A stretch of DNA of 64,000 bases from Listeria goaensis (GCF_900186125.1 NZ_FYBQ01000002.1:335384-399383); one strand, 5' to 3'; counted from the stretch's first letter, positions 50,214 to 60,125 are shown. Notes: generated from the sequence alone by a model not told the origin. Translations and numbers: made by a program.

Positions 50214-51369
50214 AAAACCCATCATAAAATCGGGGTTTCACATTTGGAATTGCTGCTTCAAAAATCGCAAGCACCTTATCACTCGCCGTCATTTTTCCGT
50301 AATAGGCAAGTTCTTTCGGGCGCATAAAGCCAAACATCATTTGGCTAAACGTTCCTATATCTGTTTGTAAAAGCAAATCGTTTGGTGCACTTTCGACCCG
50401 CCGAATTTTGTCACCTATCTCAAAAATGCCATGATTGAAGTCAGCGACATCATTTTGGATTTCCACATAGACTTTTTCTGCCGTTTGAAATGAAATTGCG
50501 TTTAAAAACGCCTCCACCTCAACAATGCGCGCCATCCAATTGAATTCCGTTTCCATCTTAAGACCCGTCACATTTGGTAGCGCTAGTGCCACTTCAGCTG
50601 GCGTCCCAAAATGCGTCGCCTGGACGGTTTCAAACATCGAATCATGGCTCGAAATAAATGCCCACAGCTCACATTCCGCAGCAAAATCAAGCGCAATCAG
50701 TTCATGCACAAGCATTTCTGATCCTTTGAATCCGTATAGAAGGTAGCCTCGCGGTTCATTTTGCTCATCTCGAAATAAGGCCACTTCATTCGTATAGCCG
50801 CGCCGACTAAGTCTGCCCCACCAGTCGTCACCGCGAACTAGCATGCCGTGGTGATTTGTCGCATACGTTTCATAGACCGCCCGCACATCGCTAAAGTCAG
50901 GCTGGTTGGCACTTGTCCGCACAATCTCGCCGCGACCACTCGAACGCCGCTTCAGATTTTTCAGCTTTAGGCTCACGCTAACCTCATTTGCCACAAGGTC
51001 AAACCCAAATTTTTGATAAAAAGGAATGTCGAAAGGGTGTAAATAAGAGACAAGCTGACCTAATTCCTTCATCTCGTTTAGCGACGCTGTCATGAGTGCC
51101 CGAATAAAACCACTGCGTCTATTTTCTGGAAATGTAGCTACATAAGCCACACCGCCCATTTTTATTTTCTGACCTAAAAACGATACGTCTAGTGGATACG
51201 TCATCACTTGTGCGCTTAGTTTTCCGTCTGAAAAGGCCCCTAACCTAGTTGCCCGCTCCATCCAAAATAAAAAGTCTTCCTCCCCACCGCCGCCTGGTGT
51301 GCGAAAAGCATAATCTCGCAATCGTTTAATTTGGTGGATTTCTTCTTCCGCAATTTTTCTTATTTCCAA
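50212..51369 (-). CDS. Eis-like GNAT N-acetyltransferase
   Basis: 385 residues. An N-terminal GNAT domain (MGGVAYVATFPENRRSGFIR with the acetyl-CoA loop RRSGFIR), a central second GNAT-like domain and a C-terminal SCP2-type domain, the architecture of Eis family enzymes (usually ~390-410 residues). Eis acetylates amines such as aminoglycosides; substrate here unknown. Start ATG 51369 with GGAGGG upstream. Confidence 0.88.
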   Translation of the reverse strand: MEIRKIAEEEIHQIKRLRDYAFRTPGGGGEEDFLFWMERATRLGAFSDGKLSAQVMTYPLDVSFLGQKIKMGGVAYVATFPENRRSGFIRALMTASLNEMKELGQLVSYLHPFDIPFYQKFGFDLVANEVSVSLKLKNLKRRSSGRGEIVRTSANQPDFSDVRAVYETYATNHHGMLVRGDDWWGRLSRRGYTNEVALFRDEQNEPRGYLLYGFKGSEMLVHELIALDFAAECELWAFISSHDSMFETVQATHFGTPAEVALALPNVTGLKMETEFNWMARIVEVEAFLNAISFQTAEKVYVEIQNDVADFNHGIFEIGDKIRRVESAPNDLLLQTDIGTFSQMMFGFMRPKELAYYGKMTASDKVLAIFEAAIPNVKPRFYDGF

Positions 51370-51522
51370 ATTAAATCCCTCCTGTCCCCTTTAGTGTATC
51401 ATGTTCCTATTTAGAATTCTTCTTAAAAGCTACTAATTTTTTGTAAGCTAAGAACTTGCTATTTTGTGTGGTTTTCAGCTAAACTGTATAAGTATTATTA
51501 AAAATTTGGAGGAATCAATCTT

Positions 51523-52149
51523 ATGTCAAACGTATTATTTATTAAAGCGAATGGATTACCTGCAGAGCGTTCTGTCAGCGTGACGCTTTATGAAACATTT
51601 TTGGATGCGTATAAAAAAAGTCATCCCGGAGACCAAGTTACTGAACTTAATTTATTTGAAGTAGACCTGCCTTACTACGATGGTGTGATGATGAGTGGGC
51701 TACATAAAGAAGCTGCCGGCGAGCCTTTAACAGAAGACGAAAAACGCCTTTCTGATATTGCAAACGGCTACTTAAACCAATTTTTAAAAGCTGATAAAGT
51801 CGTTATGGCTTTCCCTCTTTGGAATTTCAGTATTCCCGCGCAATTTTTAACTTACCTGTTTTATTTAAACCAAGCTGGTAAGACGTTTAAATATACGCCA
51901 GAAGGTCCTGTTGGTTTAGTAACTGATAAAAAAGTTGCTTTGCTTAATGCACGTGGTGGCATTTATTCTGACGGTCCACTAGAAAGTTATGAAATGTCCT
52001 TAAACTACGTCAAAAACATTTTAAGCCACTTCGGTGTTACGGAAACGGAAATGGTTGTTGTTGAAGGACACAACGCTCGTCCTGATCAAGCAAAAGATTT
52101 AATCCAAGCTGGTCGTGATGAAGCTATTAAGCTTGCTGAACAATTTTAA
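51523..52149 (+). CDS. azoR: FMN-dependent NADH-azoreductase
   Basis: 208 residues, flavodoxin-like. FIKANGLPAERSVSVTLYET, MAFPLWNFSIPAQFLTYLFY (FMN site), LLNARGGIYSDGP are typical for AzoR/AcpD. Two-electron quinone and azo reduction, protecting against electrophiles. TTTGGAGG upstream. Followed by a strong terminator. Confidence 0.95.
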   Translation: MSNVLFIKANGLPAERSVSVTLYETFLDAYKKSHPGDQVTELNLFEVDLPYYDGVMMSGLHKEAAGEPLTEDEKRLSDIANGYLNQFLKADKVVMAFPLWNFSIPAQFLTYLFYLNQAGKTFKYTPEGPVGLVTDKKVALLNARGGIYSDGPLESYEMSLNYVKNILSHFGVTETEMVVVEGHNARPDQAKDLIQAGRDEAIKLAEQF

Positions 52150-52158
52150 AAAATAGAA

Positions 52159-52205
52159 AGTGAACCGCCCCCCAAAAGTTAGATTTGGGGGGCGGTTCAC
52201 TTTTT
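52159..52205. terminator. Strong terminator after azoR
   Basis: GTGAACCGCCCCCCAAA, short loop, TTTGGGGGGCGGTTCAC and TTTTT: a 17-base perfect stem, one of the strongest in the window. Confidence 0.95.
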
Positions 52206-52318
52206 AAGACGCTAATCGGTAACACCGGAAGATTCCTGTCTTTCTCACAATTTTAACCACGCTAGCCTTATTTTAAACAGAAAAGAGTTGTTCGTGTTTT
52301 TATGTATGTCAATATTTA

Positions 52319-52717
52319 TTATTGCCAGTATAAGTAATGCCACGTATGCTGTCCTACTGATCCGTCAACAGCTAAATTTCTGTCCCAATATTTTTTCACA
52401 TAACTTTGAAACACTTTCACTGCTTGCGTTGTTTTCGAGCCAAAGTAGCCATCTACATTAAGTTTATGGTTATTGTAGTAACTGTAGGAATGCGTGTTAA
52501 ACAGCCATGCATTATAGTTATTTTGAATAACTTTTACGGCTTTTTTATAGTACCTGCTGTCTTTGCTTTGATTAAAGTACGATGCACCTAAATCTCGCTT
52601 AATATTCCCAGAACATCCTGCTGCTTCAACTACTTTAGGCGAGTCAATAATCGTAATCCCCACGTAACTAAATGATAGAATACCAATGAAACTAATTGCC
52701 ATCCATATTTTCTTCAT
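52319..52717 (-). CDS. Secreted peptidoglycan-binding protein
   Basis: 132 residues. Signal peptide (WMAISFIGILSFSYVGITII, mature after about 32) and one PG_binding_1 domain in the C-terminal half (LNVDGYFGSKTTQAVKVFQS, NLAVDGSVGQHTWHYLYW). AGGAGG upstream. A small cell-wall-targeted protein, perhaps an accessory to hydrolases or an antimicrobial; no catalytic domain. Confidence 0.85.
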   Translation of the reverse strand: MKKIWMAISFIGILSFSYVGITIIDSPKVVEAAGCSGNIKRDLGASYFNQSKDSRYYKKAVKVIQNNYNAWLFNTHSYSYYNNHKLNVDGYFGSKTTQAVKVFQSYVKKYWDRNLAVDGSVGQHTWHYLYWQ

Positions 52718-52875
52718 TTTCCTACCTCCTTTTTTAATTCTTATTCATTGTATCATTTAATGCCTTTTCAAAATTTGTATTTTTTGTCATAACTTAATGT
52801 ATATGGCCTTTAATAATGTCCATATTCCACAATTTGATTCACTTATGCTAAATCGCTTTCCTTTTACAACCAAAT

Positions 52876-52908
52876 AAACAGCTCTCGGATTAGTACCGAG
52901 AGCTGTTT
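52876..52908. terminator. Terminator between rhodanese and peptidoglycan-binding genes
   Basis: AAACAGCTCTCGG (876-888), CCGAGAGCTGTTT (896-908), T run on the plus side and ATTT on the minus side. Ends the rhodanese transcript. Confidence 0.85.
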
Positions 52909-52924
52909 TTATAACGTCTGCTTT

Positions 52925-53206
52925 TTATTTTGACCACTCATTCATGCCGCCACTTACATTGGTCACTTGGAAGCCTTGGCTGTCTAAAAATTCAGTTGCT
53001 CTTTGAGAGCGTCCACCTGCATAGCAAATGACTGCGTATACTTTTTCTTTGGAAAGCGTGTTTACGTTTTCTTCCAATTCGGAAATGGGGATATTCGTTG
53101 CACCTTCTATGTGTCGCGCACTAAAATCATCTGCATTGCGTACGTCTAGTATTTCATAAACATCTAGTTTTCCTTCTAATTCACTTGTTGTGATTGATAA
53201 AAACAT
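52925..53206 (-). CDS. Single-domain rhodanese
   Basis: 93 residues. Rhodanese core with active-site loop CYAGGRSQ (cysteine in VICYAGGRSQRATEFLDSQG) and the typical start YEILDVRNADDFSARHIEGA. Sulphur transfer; in Listeria a gene of this kind is annotated phage-shock-like. Follows the ABC exporter genes in the same direction with its own ribosome site. Confidence 0.93.
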   Translation of the reverse strand: MFLSITTSELEGKLDVYEILDVRNADDFSARHIEGATNIPISELEENVNTLSKEKVYAVICYAGGRSQRATEFLDSQGFQVTNVSGGMNEWSK

Positions 53207-53344
53207 CTTTATTCCACCTCAACTTTTTTTATTTCCCGGGAAATAAGTTACCTTCATCATAACGAAAAATTCTCCTAACATTCAAGAAGACTGCTCAAAA
53301 GAAATTTTAACTAAAAAATAAGGTGTGACTTTATTTTTTAAGCA

Positions 53345-53380
53345 CAGAAAAACCGAATGACTTATCATTCGGTTTTTCTG
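53345..53380. terminator. Terminator after the ABC exporter operon
   Basis: CAGAAAAACCGAATGA, loop CTTA, TCATTCGGTTTTTCTG: a perfect 16-base stem just after the stop at 53385. Confidence 0.9.
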
Positions 53381-53384
53381 ACTA

Positions 53385-55214
53385 TTACACTGCTTGCGAA
53401 CCTGTAAATTGGCTATTGTATAGGTCGGCGTAAAAGCCGTTTTCGCTAAGGAGTTGTTGGTGTGTACCTTGTTCGATAACATCACCGTGGTTCATGACAA
53501 GAATTAAGTCGGCGTCGCGGATAGTGGATAAACGGTGGGCGATGACAAAACTTGTTCGGCCTTCCATTAAGTTCCCCATTGCGAGCTGAATGTTTAGCTC
53601 GGTTCTTGTGTCAACGCTAGACGTTGCTTCGTCTAGAATTAAAATGCTTGGGTCGGATAAAATCGCGCGGGCAATCGTTAGTAGTTGTTTTTGCCCTTGT
53701 GAAATATTGGTCCCCTCTTCATTTAAAACGGTGTCGTAACCGTCTGGCAAGCGGCGAATGAAATCGTCTGCATACGCCGCTTTGGCAGCTCCGACTACTT
53801 CATCAATCGTGGCACCTTCCCGACCATAAGCGATGTTTTCAGCGATGGTTCCGCTAAAGAGCCATGTGTCTTGCAACACCATTCCAAATTTCGCGCGGAC
53901 TTCGTCTTTCGTCATGTCGCGCGTGTCTACGCCGTCGATGCGAATCGCGCCGTTATCTACATCGTAAAAACGCATGAGCAGGTTGATAATCGTTGTTTTA
54001 CCTGCACCAGTTGGGCCAACAATTGCTACCATTTGCCCTTTGCTTACGTTAATTTTCAGGTCCTGCATGAGCGGTTTATCAGGCGAATACCCAAACTCTA
54101 CATGGTCGAAAACAATCTTACCATTTTCTTCGTTAATCGTAGGAACAGTTTCCGGAATCATGTCTTGTTCTTCTTCTTCGTCCATAATTTCAAAAACACG
54201 TTCCGCAGAAGCAATGGTTGATTGAATGACATTCGCGATGTTTGCTACGCTAGAAATGGGTTGTGAGAACAGTTGCACGTATTGCGTGAAGGCTTGAATA
54301 TCACCGACTTGCAAGGTGCCGTTCGTCACAAAAATCCCACCGCCAACACAGACAGCTACGTAACCTAAGTTACCTACAAATTGCATCATCGGCATCATGA
54401 TACCCGAAATAAATTGGGCTTTTTTAGCCGCTTTGTAGTAGTCTTCGTTGACTTCATCAAATTTGACGAGCGTTTTTTTCTCTTGACCAAACGCCTTCAC
54501 AATCGTTTGACCGCCGTAAGTTTCCTCGACCGTATCATTTAGAATCCCTAAATTGCGCTGTTGCGCCGCGAAGAATGCCTGCGACTTGCTCGCGATGATA
54601 CCTACAATAATGATACTTAGCGGTACAGTCGCCACAACAATTAGGGTCATCTGCCAACTAATTGTTAGCATCATAATGAGTACGCCGACAATTTGAACAA
54701 TCGCCGTTATGGCCTGCGTCAAGGATTGTTGGAGCGTATTCGCGATGTTGTCCATATCGTTGACAGCGCGACTTAAAATATCCCCGTTAGAACGGGTATC
54801 GTAATATTTGAGCGGCATACGTGCCATTTTTTCCTTTAAATCGCGACGCATATCATATACGGTACGTTGCGCGACACTTGACATCACGTATTGCTGAACA
54901 AAGCTGAAGACTGAACTTCCGACATAAAGGAGGAACACGAAGAATAGAATGTTGAAAATTTTATCGTCATTAATGCCAGCTGGGCTCATGACGCCTTTGA
55001 AAATTTCAGTTGTTGCTTTCCCTAATTCTTTCGGGCTAAAAATATTAAAAATGGTGGAGAGAATCGCAAAGATAAAGACGACTGAAATCGCTACCGTTCG
55101 GGGCTTCATATAGCCAAGCAAACGGAATAATGTATTTTTAAAGTCTTTTGGTTTCGATTTCACACCCATTGCTCCGCCGTGAGAGCCTCCACCTGGACCT
55201 GGTCCTGGACTCAT
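53385..55214 (-). CDS. ABC exporter half, consensus ATPase site
   Basis: 609 residues: ABC transporter transmembrane domain (six helices, residues ~35-330), then the ATPase with Walker A GPTGAGKTT (about 395), signature ISQGQKQLLTI and Walker B ILILDEATSSVD with catalytic Glu. A Pro/Gly-rich N-terminus (SPGPGPGGGSHGG) is odd but usual in this type. It pairs with the gene upstream (four-base overlap) as a heterodimeric multidrug exporter. Confidence 0.94.
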   Translation of the reverse strand: MSPGPGPGGGSHGGAMGVKSKPKDFKNTLFRLLGYMKPRTVAISVVFIFAILSTIFNIFSPKELGKATTEIFKGVMSPAGINDDKIFNILFFVFLLYVGSSVFSFVQQYVMSSVAQRTVYDMRRDLKEKMARMPLKYYDTRSNGDILSRAVNDMDNIANTLQQSLTQAITAIVQIVGVLIMMLTISWQMTLIVVATVPLSIIIVGIIASKSQAFFAAQQRNLGILNDTVEETYGGQTIVKAFGQEKKTLVKFDEVNEDYYKAAKKAQFISGIMMPMMQFVGNLGYVAVCVGGGIFVTNGTLQVGDIQAFTQYVQLFSQPISSVANIANVIQSTIASAERVFEIMDEEEEQDMIPETVPTINEENGKIVFDHVEFGYSPDKPLMQDLKINVSKGQMVAIVGPTGAGKTTIINLLMRFYDVDNGAIRIDGVDTRDMTKDEVRAKFGMVLQDTWLFSGTIAENIAYGREGATIDEVVGAAKAAYADDFIRRLPDGYDTVLNEEGTNISQGQKQLLTIARAILSDPSILILDEATSSVDTRTELNIQLAMGNLMEGRTSFVIAHRLSTIRDADLILVMNHGDVIEQGTHQQLLSENGFYADLYNSQFTGSQAV

Positions 55215-56935
55215 GCTATCTCCTCCTCTGAAAGTTGTGAACGCATGATTTCGCGGTAAATCTCATTGGATTCTTTTAGCTCATTATGCGTACCAATTCC
55301 GGCAACTTTACCTTCATTTAAAACGATGATTTGATCTGCATCAACAACAGATGTAATGCGCTGCGCCACAATAATCATAATGGCATCTTCTACTTCTTCT
55401 TTTAACGCACTGCGCAACTTCGCATCTGTTTTAAAATCGAGTGCGGAGAAACTGTCGTCGAAAATGTAGATTTCTGGCTTCCGGATGAGCGCTCTCGCAA
55501 TTGCAAGCCGTTGCTTTTGCCCGCCGGAGAAATTGTTTCCGCCTTGCTCAACGCGCGAATGAAGACCTTTTCGTAATTTGGAGACAAAGTCTTTCGCTTG
55601 GGCGATTTCGAGAGCCTTCCACATTTCTTCTTCCGTGGCGTCTTCTTTCCCGTAGCGGAGATTTGATTCGATGTCGCCCGTGAAAAGAACCGCTTTTTGT
55701 GGCACAAGCCCAATTTTTTCGCGCAATTCTTCTTGCGACATGTCGCGCACATTGACGCCGTTCATTAGGATGCTGCCGTTTTCGGTGTCATAGAAGCGGG
55801 GAACCATATTAATTAATGTGGATTTCCCAGCGCCTGTACTCCCAATTATGGCAATCGTCTCACCCGCTTTAGCCTTAAAGCTAATGTCTGCAATAACTGG
55901 TTTTTCTGCGCCTTCATAACGGAAAGATGCGTTTTGGAATTCAAGCGTTGCGCGTCCGTCAGCCGCTTTTGGTGCAGCAGGGTCTAAAATTTCTGCGCTC
56001 ATATCAAGCACTTCGTTGATACGTTCTGCGGAAGCACCAGCACGCGGAATGAAAATGAAGACAGCAGAAAGCATCATAAAGCTCATCATAATTTGCATGG
56101 CATATTGAATGAAAGCCATCAAGTCGCCGACCATCATGTTACCGTCACTAATGAAGTGCGCCCCAAGCCAAATGATGGCGATGGACGTTAAATTCATAAT
56201 GAGCATCATGAGTGGGCTCATAAGCGACAGCAGGCGGTTTACGCCAATTGCCGTTATGGCATAATCATTATTCGCTTCTTCAAATTTATTTAATTCATCT
56301 TGATTGCGGTTAAAAGCGCGAATAACGCGGATACCTGTTAGGCCTTCACGGATAACTTGATTTAATTTATCCATTTTCTTTTGCAGTTTTTTAAACATCG
56401 GCATCGCTTTACCGCCTAGTAACACGACAAGTAATAGCAAGATTGGCAGAACGACCACAAAAATTAACGATAGTTTTGCATCACGTCCAACCGCCATAAT
56501 AATCCCGCCGATAAGCATAATCGGCGCCATAACCATCATTCTAAGCATCATATAAAGTACATTTTGAATTTGGACAACATCATTTGTCGTTCTCGTAATA
56601 AGCGATGATGTCCCCACTTTGTTAAATTCCTGCAAAGAGAAATTTTCAACTTGTGTAAAGATTTTATCCCGTAAATCACGTCCAAAGCCCATGGAAATAC
56701 GTGATGCGATATACACGATAATAACCGATAAAACAACTGCTCCAGCCGAAAGTAAGAGCATTAGCCCACCGGTTTTCCAAATATAGGGCTTATCGCCCGT
56801 CACAACACCTTTATCAATGATGTTTGACATGAGTGTAGGCAAATAAAGCTGCCCAATAACTTGGATAAAAGTTAAAACTAATACAACGATAATCCCCCAT
56901 GAATAGGGCTTCAGTCGCTTAAAAAGTTTTATCAT
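55211..56935 (-). CDS. ABC exporter half, degenerate ATPase site
   Basis: 574 residues: six-helix transmembrane domain and ATPase with Walker A GSTGAGKST, signature NFSGGQKQRLAIARAL. Walker B reads IYIFDDSFSALD: Asp in place of the catalytic Glu, the sign of the degenerate site in heterodimers such as BmrCD. It overlaps the MarR gene by 17 bases and the partner by four, forming one operon. Confidence 0.94.
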   Translation of the reverse strand: MIKLFKRLKPYSWGIIVVLVLTFIQVIGQLYLPTLMSNIIDKGVVTGDKPYIWKTGGLMLLLSAGAVVLSVIIVYIASRISMGFGRDLRDKIFTQVENFSLQEFNKVGTSSLITRTTNDVVQIQNVLYMMLRMMVMAPIMLIGGIIMAVGRDAKLSLIFVVVLPILLLLVVLLGGKAMPMFKKLQKKMDKLNQVIREGLTGIRVIRAFNRNQDELNKFEEANNDYAITAIGVNRLLSLMSPLMMLIMNLTSIAIIWLGAHFISDGNMMVGDLMAFIQYAMQIMMSFMMLSAVFIFIPRAGASAERINEVLDMSAEILDPAAPKAADGRATLEFQNASFRYEGAEKPVIADISFKAKAGETIAIIGSTGAGKSTLINMVPRFYDTENGSILMNGVNVRDMSQEELREKIGLVPQKAVLFTGDIESNLRYGKEDATEEEMWKALEIAQAKDFVSKLRKGLHSRVEQGGNNFSGGQKQRLAIARALIRKPEIYIFDDSFSALDFKTDAKLRSALKEEVEDAIMIIVAQRITSVVDADQIIVLNEGKVAGIGTHNELKESNEIYREIMRSQLSEEEIA

Positions 56936-57410
56936 TTGGCACTGCGCCTCCTTCTTGTTTCGCCTTCTCGTTCAAATAATCCGTTAATTTTTCAAGTAGC
57001 ATAATGAGTGTGCGCATATCCTCTTCCCCGAGAAAATCGCGCATATCTTCGAAGTTTTTATGAAAAGATTGAATCATTTTTTCTGTCAGCGCTTTTCCTT
57101 TTTCAGTAAAGTTCAAATAAGCAGCGCGTTTGTCGGTCGGATTTTGAGTGCGGATAATGAGCCCTTTCTTTTCAAGCGCATTAATTTGCTGGGTCACACT
57201 TGGTTTCGAAATGCGCAGTCGCTTGCCAAGTTCGGAAACGCGCACGCCAAGCTCTGAATCACTCATTTTAATCCCGTGAAAAAGAACAAACATAAAACGC
57301 GTTTCAGCTTTCGTGTAGCCTTCCATGTGGAAACTCGACATTTCAGCTCGCTTAAAATTCATGAACGCTTTAATGACTGACTGCCCCAAATCTTCATCAG
57401 ACGGGTACAT
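56919..57410 (-). CDS. MarR-family repressor of the exporter operon
   Basis: 163 residues with winged helix: ELGVRVSELGKRLRISKPSV, TQQINALEKKGLIIRTQNPT, DKRAAYLNFTEKGKAL. First gene of the operon with both ABC genes. Its promoter overlaps a perfect operator palindrome (57426-57448), supporting autorepression. Confidence 0.93.
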   Translation of the reverse strand: MYPSDEDLGQSVIKAFMNFKRAEMSSFHMEGYTKAETRFMFVLFHGIKMSDSELGVRVSELGKRLRISKPSVTQQINALEKKGLIIRTQNPTDKRAAYLNFTEKGKALTEKMIQSFHKNFEDMRDFLGEEDMRTLIMLLEKLTDYLNEKAKQEGGAVPNDKTF

Positions 57411-57425
57411 GTATGCCCCTCCTTT

Positions 57426-57472
57426 TAATTAGTTTACCTAACTAATTATATCTAGTTTGAATTAAAAGTCAA
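57426..57472 (-). promoter_or_regulatory. MarR promoter and operator
   Basis: Minus-strand promoter TTGACT (472-467), 16 bp, TATAAT (450-445). TAATTAGTT (426-434) and AACTAATTA (440-448) form a perfect nine-base inverted repeat with a five-base spacer, overlapping the -10 box. This is a standard MarR-type site. Confidence 0.85.
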
Positions 57473-57603
57473 CTAAAAAAGGCGAAGTCCTAAAAAAGCC
57501 TATACTTTTAAGGTTGAATCCCTTATAATGTTCCTTGTTGTACACGTACTTTTTTATTATTCACATTTGCCCGGAAAAACAAACATCAAAAGGGGGTTTT
57601 CAC

Positions 57604-58944
57604 ATGGCAGATCATACAAATATCGCAAAAATGAGTCTTTTTACATTGGCGTGGCCTATTTTTATTGAACAATTTTTACGCATCATGATAAATTATGTTG
57701 ACGTTTTCATGCTAGGGCATTACTCAGATGAGGCTGTTGCCGCAACCGGTGTCGCCAGCCAAATTCTCGTAATTTCCATTATTATGTACGGCTTTATCAG
57801 TGTCGGTGTGCAAATTTTAGTTGCCCAAATGATTGGCGCCGAACGCCATAAAATGATTGAACGCGTCATAACTAACGGCCTAATTGTCGCTTTTATTATC
57901 GGAATTATTATGAGTATTATCTTTTTATTTGCAAGCGATACATTCCTTAGACTTGTCGGTTTAGATGAAGAACTTATTCGTGTTGGCTCACCTTTTCTTG
58001 AAATTATTGGCGGCAGCTCTATTGTCATCGCAATTCATTCGTCCATTTTACCGATTATCCGTGTCCACGGTTACGTGAGGCAAGCAATGCTTGTCCCCAT
58101 CACAATTAGTGTCATTAATGTTGTCGGGAACTATGTATTCCTTTACGGACCACTTGCTTACTTAGACTTAGGTGTCGCCGGAGTTGGGATCGCTACAGCC
58201 ATCGCCAATTTCATCGGTATGATTATGGCTATTTTCATGCTCAAAAAATATATCGGCTACACGTTTACTTTTGGGAAGCTAAAGCATTATTCCAAAAAAC
58301 TTCTTTATTCGATATTAAAACTAGGTCTTCCTTCAGCTGGCGAAAATATGTCTTACGCTGGCTCGCAGCTGGTCATAACAGCAATTATCGCCATTCTAGG
58401 CACCGAAGCCCTTACAACCAAGGTGTACGCCTCTAGCGTCAGTCAATTCGTTGCGCTTTTTGCAATAGCGATTGGTCAAGCTTCACAAATTTTAATTGGC
58501 CGCGCAGTTGGCGCAAAGGAAGTTGAAAAGGCGTATCAGCAAGGTATAAAAAGTTGGAAAATCGGCGTAGTTATCGCGCTCGTCGTCAGTATTTTACTTT
58601 ACCTTTTCGCCGAACCAATTATGAGCCTCTTTACGTCCAATGAACTCGTGATTGCTATGACGAAAAATTTATTCTTGCTTTCTATTGCGCTTGAGCTTTT
58701 CCGAGCAACCAACATCATTATTATTAGCAGTTTAAATTCAACTGGCGACGTTAAATTTCCATTTATTGTTGGCATCATCGTCATGTGGATTGTCAGCTTG
58801 CCGTTTTCATACGTGCTTGGCATTACAGCAGGACTTGGACTAGTCGGCGTTTGGATCGCCTATATTATTGACGAAGGCATTCGTTCCTTCCTGATGTTCA
58901 GGCGCTGGCGCAGTAAAGTATGGACGCTTAAATCTGTTATCTAA
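57604..58944 (+). CDS. MATE-family multidrug exporter
   Basis: 446 residues from ATG 57604 (AAAGGGGG seven bases upstream; the frame's ATG at 57535 is upstream of that site). Twelve hydrophobic segments; MATE features at SLFTLAWPIFIEQFLRIMIN, GAERHKMIERVITNG and the second half MSYAGSQLVITAIIAI. Uses Na+ or H+ to export cations. Divergent from the MarR operon and possibly under the same operator. Confidence 0.93.
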   Translation: MADHTNIAKMSLFTLAWPIFIEQFLRIMINYVDVFMLGHYSDEAVAATGVASQILVISIIMYGFISVGVQILVAQMIGAERHKMIERVITNGLIVAFIIGIIMSIIFLFASDTFLRLVGLDEELIRVGSPFLEIIGGSSIVIAIHSSILPIIRVHGYVRQAMLVPITISVINVVGNYVFLYGPLAYLDLGVAGVGIATAIANFIGMIMAIFMLKKYIGYTFTFGKLKHYSKKLLYSILKLGLPSAGENMSYAGSQLVITAIIAILGTEALTTKVYASSVSQFVALFAIAIGQASQILIGRAVGAKEVEKAYQQGIKSWKIGVVIALVVSILLYLFAEPIMSLFTSNELVIAMTKNLFLLSIALELFRATNIIIISSLNSTGDVKFPFIVGIIVMWIVSLPFSYVLGITAGLGLVGVWIAYIIDEGIRSFLMFRRWRSKVWTLKSVI

Positions 58945-59051
58945 ACTTACAAAACTGTCATTCCAAAACTTAAAATTGTCACTTCATTCGATGGTTATCA
59001 TTTTCTCCTTTCTTTATAATAAAGTTATCAGTTAAAGGAGGGTGTTCAAAA

Positions 59052-59396
59052 TTGAATAACCATAGAATTGTCAATGCGCTTAGTTATTTCAGTATTTTAT
59101 TTGCACCGATATTAGTCCCTTTATTCATTTGGGTCTTTGGAGAGGCTCGCGATGTTAAACATCATTCTAAAGTCGCCCTGTTCACACATATATTGCCTAC
59201 AATTGGCGTATTTCTAACATTTTGCATTCTTTCACTCGTTGCCGTCAGCACGGACAGTTCACATACAGTAGGTTTTGTTGCCTTTGGGGTTGTGGTTACC
59301 TTGGTTATTTTAACAGCCACTTTGTTCCTGTTTAACATCATTCAAGGTGTGCGCATGCTAGTTGGTCGAGAAGAAGATGCTTTTCTCACGGAATAA
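59052..59396 (+). CDS. DUF4870-like membrane protein
   Basis: 114 residues, start TTG 59052 with AAAGGAGGG upstream. Three hydrophobic segments (ALSYFSILFAPILVPLFIWV, THILPTIGVFLTFCILSLVA, VVVTLVILTATLFLFNII). Small family of unknown role, often linked to stress adaptation. Confidence 0.8.
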   Translation: MNNHRIVNALSYFSILFAPILVPLFIWVFGEARDVKHHSKVALFTHILPTIGVFLTFCILSLVAVSTDSSHTVGFVAFGVVVTLVILTATLFLFNIIQGVRMLVGREEDAFLTE

Positions 59397-59399
59397 AAA

Positions 59400-59455
59400 A
59401 ACGCTTGTTTGATTCACTGAAACGTTCAAGGTGAATCAAGCAGGTGCTTTTTATT
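59400..59455 (+). terminator. Terminator after the DUF4870-like gene
   Basis: CTTGTTTGATTCA and TGAATCAAGCAG form a stem with a larger apical loop, followed by GCTTTTTATTTT. Confidence 0.75.
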
Positions 59456-59513
59456 TTAAACAAAAAGTTCACACTTATTTTATGATATACTGTTAACGGA
59501 AGGAGTGTTCAAA

Positions 59514-59912
59514 TTGCGTTTTATCATCGCCTATTTAACGGTATTTATTTTAGGGATTTTGGCTGTTCTTGGAATTGAGGCGCTCCTATTTGACGCGCTT
59601 ACAACGGCCGATATTTTTTCAGCAATTCTCTTTGCCGCCCCACTCGTTTTAGTGGGCAGTACAATAGCTGAAATTTTTTACGGTTTTAGCCAAAAAGTGA
59701 GTTTAGGGTGGTTTGCTCTTTACGGCTTTATTTACGGTTTAGTTGCCGCTGTTGTTATTTTGGGAATTATGCAACTTGCTGGAGCGATTGTGCTTGTTGG
59801 TATTTCTTTACTTGGCGGAATTATTAGCGCGGTGCTTGGCGTTATTTTCTTTGTTTTTCGAGGTGGAAAAGCTCTAAGTGGGCGTGCATCTGGAAAACGG
59901 TCTGACGGGTAG
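59514..59912 (+). CDS. Four-helix membrane protein of unknown function
   Basis: 132 residues from TTG 59514 with AAGGAG eight bases upstream (GTG 59505 is within that site). Segments: FIIAYLTVFILGILAVLGIE, IFSAILFAAPLVLVGSTIAE, LGWFALYGFIYGLVAAVVIL, VGISLLGGIISAVLGVIFFV. No known family recognised. Confidence 0.8.
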   Translation: MRFIIAYLTVFILGILAVLGIEALLFDALTTADIFSAILFAAPLVLVGSTIAEIFYGFSQKVSLGWFALYGFIYGLVAAVVILGIMQLAGAIVLVGISLLGGIISAVLGVIFFVFRGGKALSGRASGKRSDG

Positions 59913-59973
59913 CAAACGGTAAGTTGTGTCGCCAGAGTTTAGCATTAGTAAAGCTTCATACATGTCGAAATAA

Positions 59974-60102
59974 GAAAGAGAGCAGTTTATTCAATACACA
60001 AGATACATCATAGAAACTACGCTAGATATTAAAAATCATGGTGATAATATTGAGATGAAAGAATACAATCCTGAAACAAAAAATCGCGAGGAATCTGTTT
60101 AA
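59974..60102 (+). pseudogene. Gene remnant followed by a terminator
   Basis: An open frame without start codon encodes REQFIQYTRYIIETTLDIKN and ends EYNPETKNREESV, then stop at 60100-60102. It reads like the C-terminus of a lost protein. The terminator AAATCGCGAGGAATC/GATTCCTTGCGATTT (60080-60125) covers its end. The rest of 59913-60242 contains no gene. Confidence 0.45.
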
Positions 60103-60125
60103 AAACACTGATTCCTTGCGATTTT
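60080..60125. terminator. Terminator of the remnant
   Basis: AAATCGCGAGGAATC and GATTCCTTGCGATTT pair over 15 bases with one mismatch; loop of 14 bases; A/T runs on both sides. Confidence 0.75.

Noticed and set aside
53282..53485. Minus-strand frame at the end of the ABC exporter gene
   Set aside because: Overlaps the exporter C-terminus and its terminator; no ribosome site.
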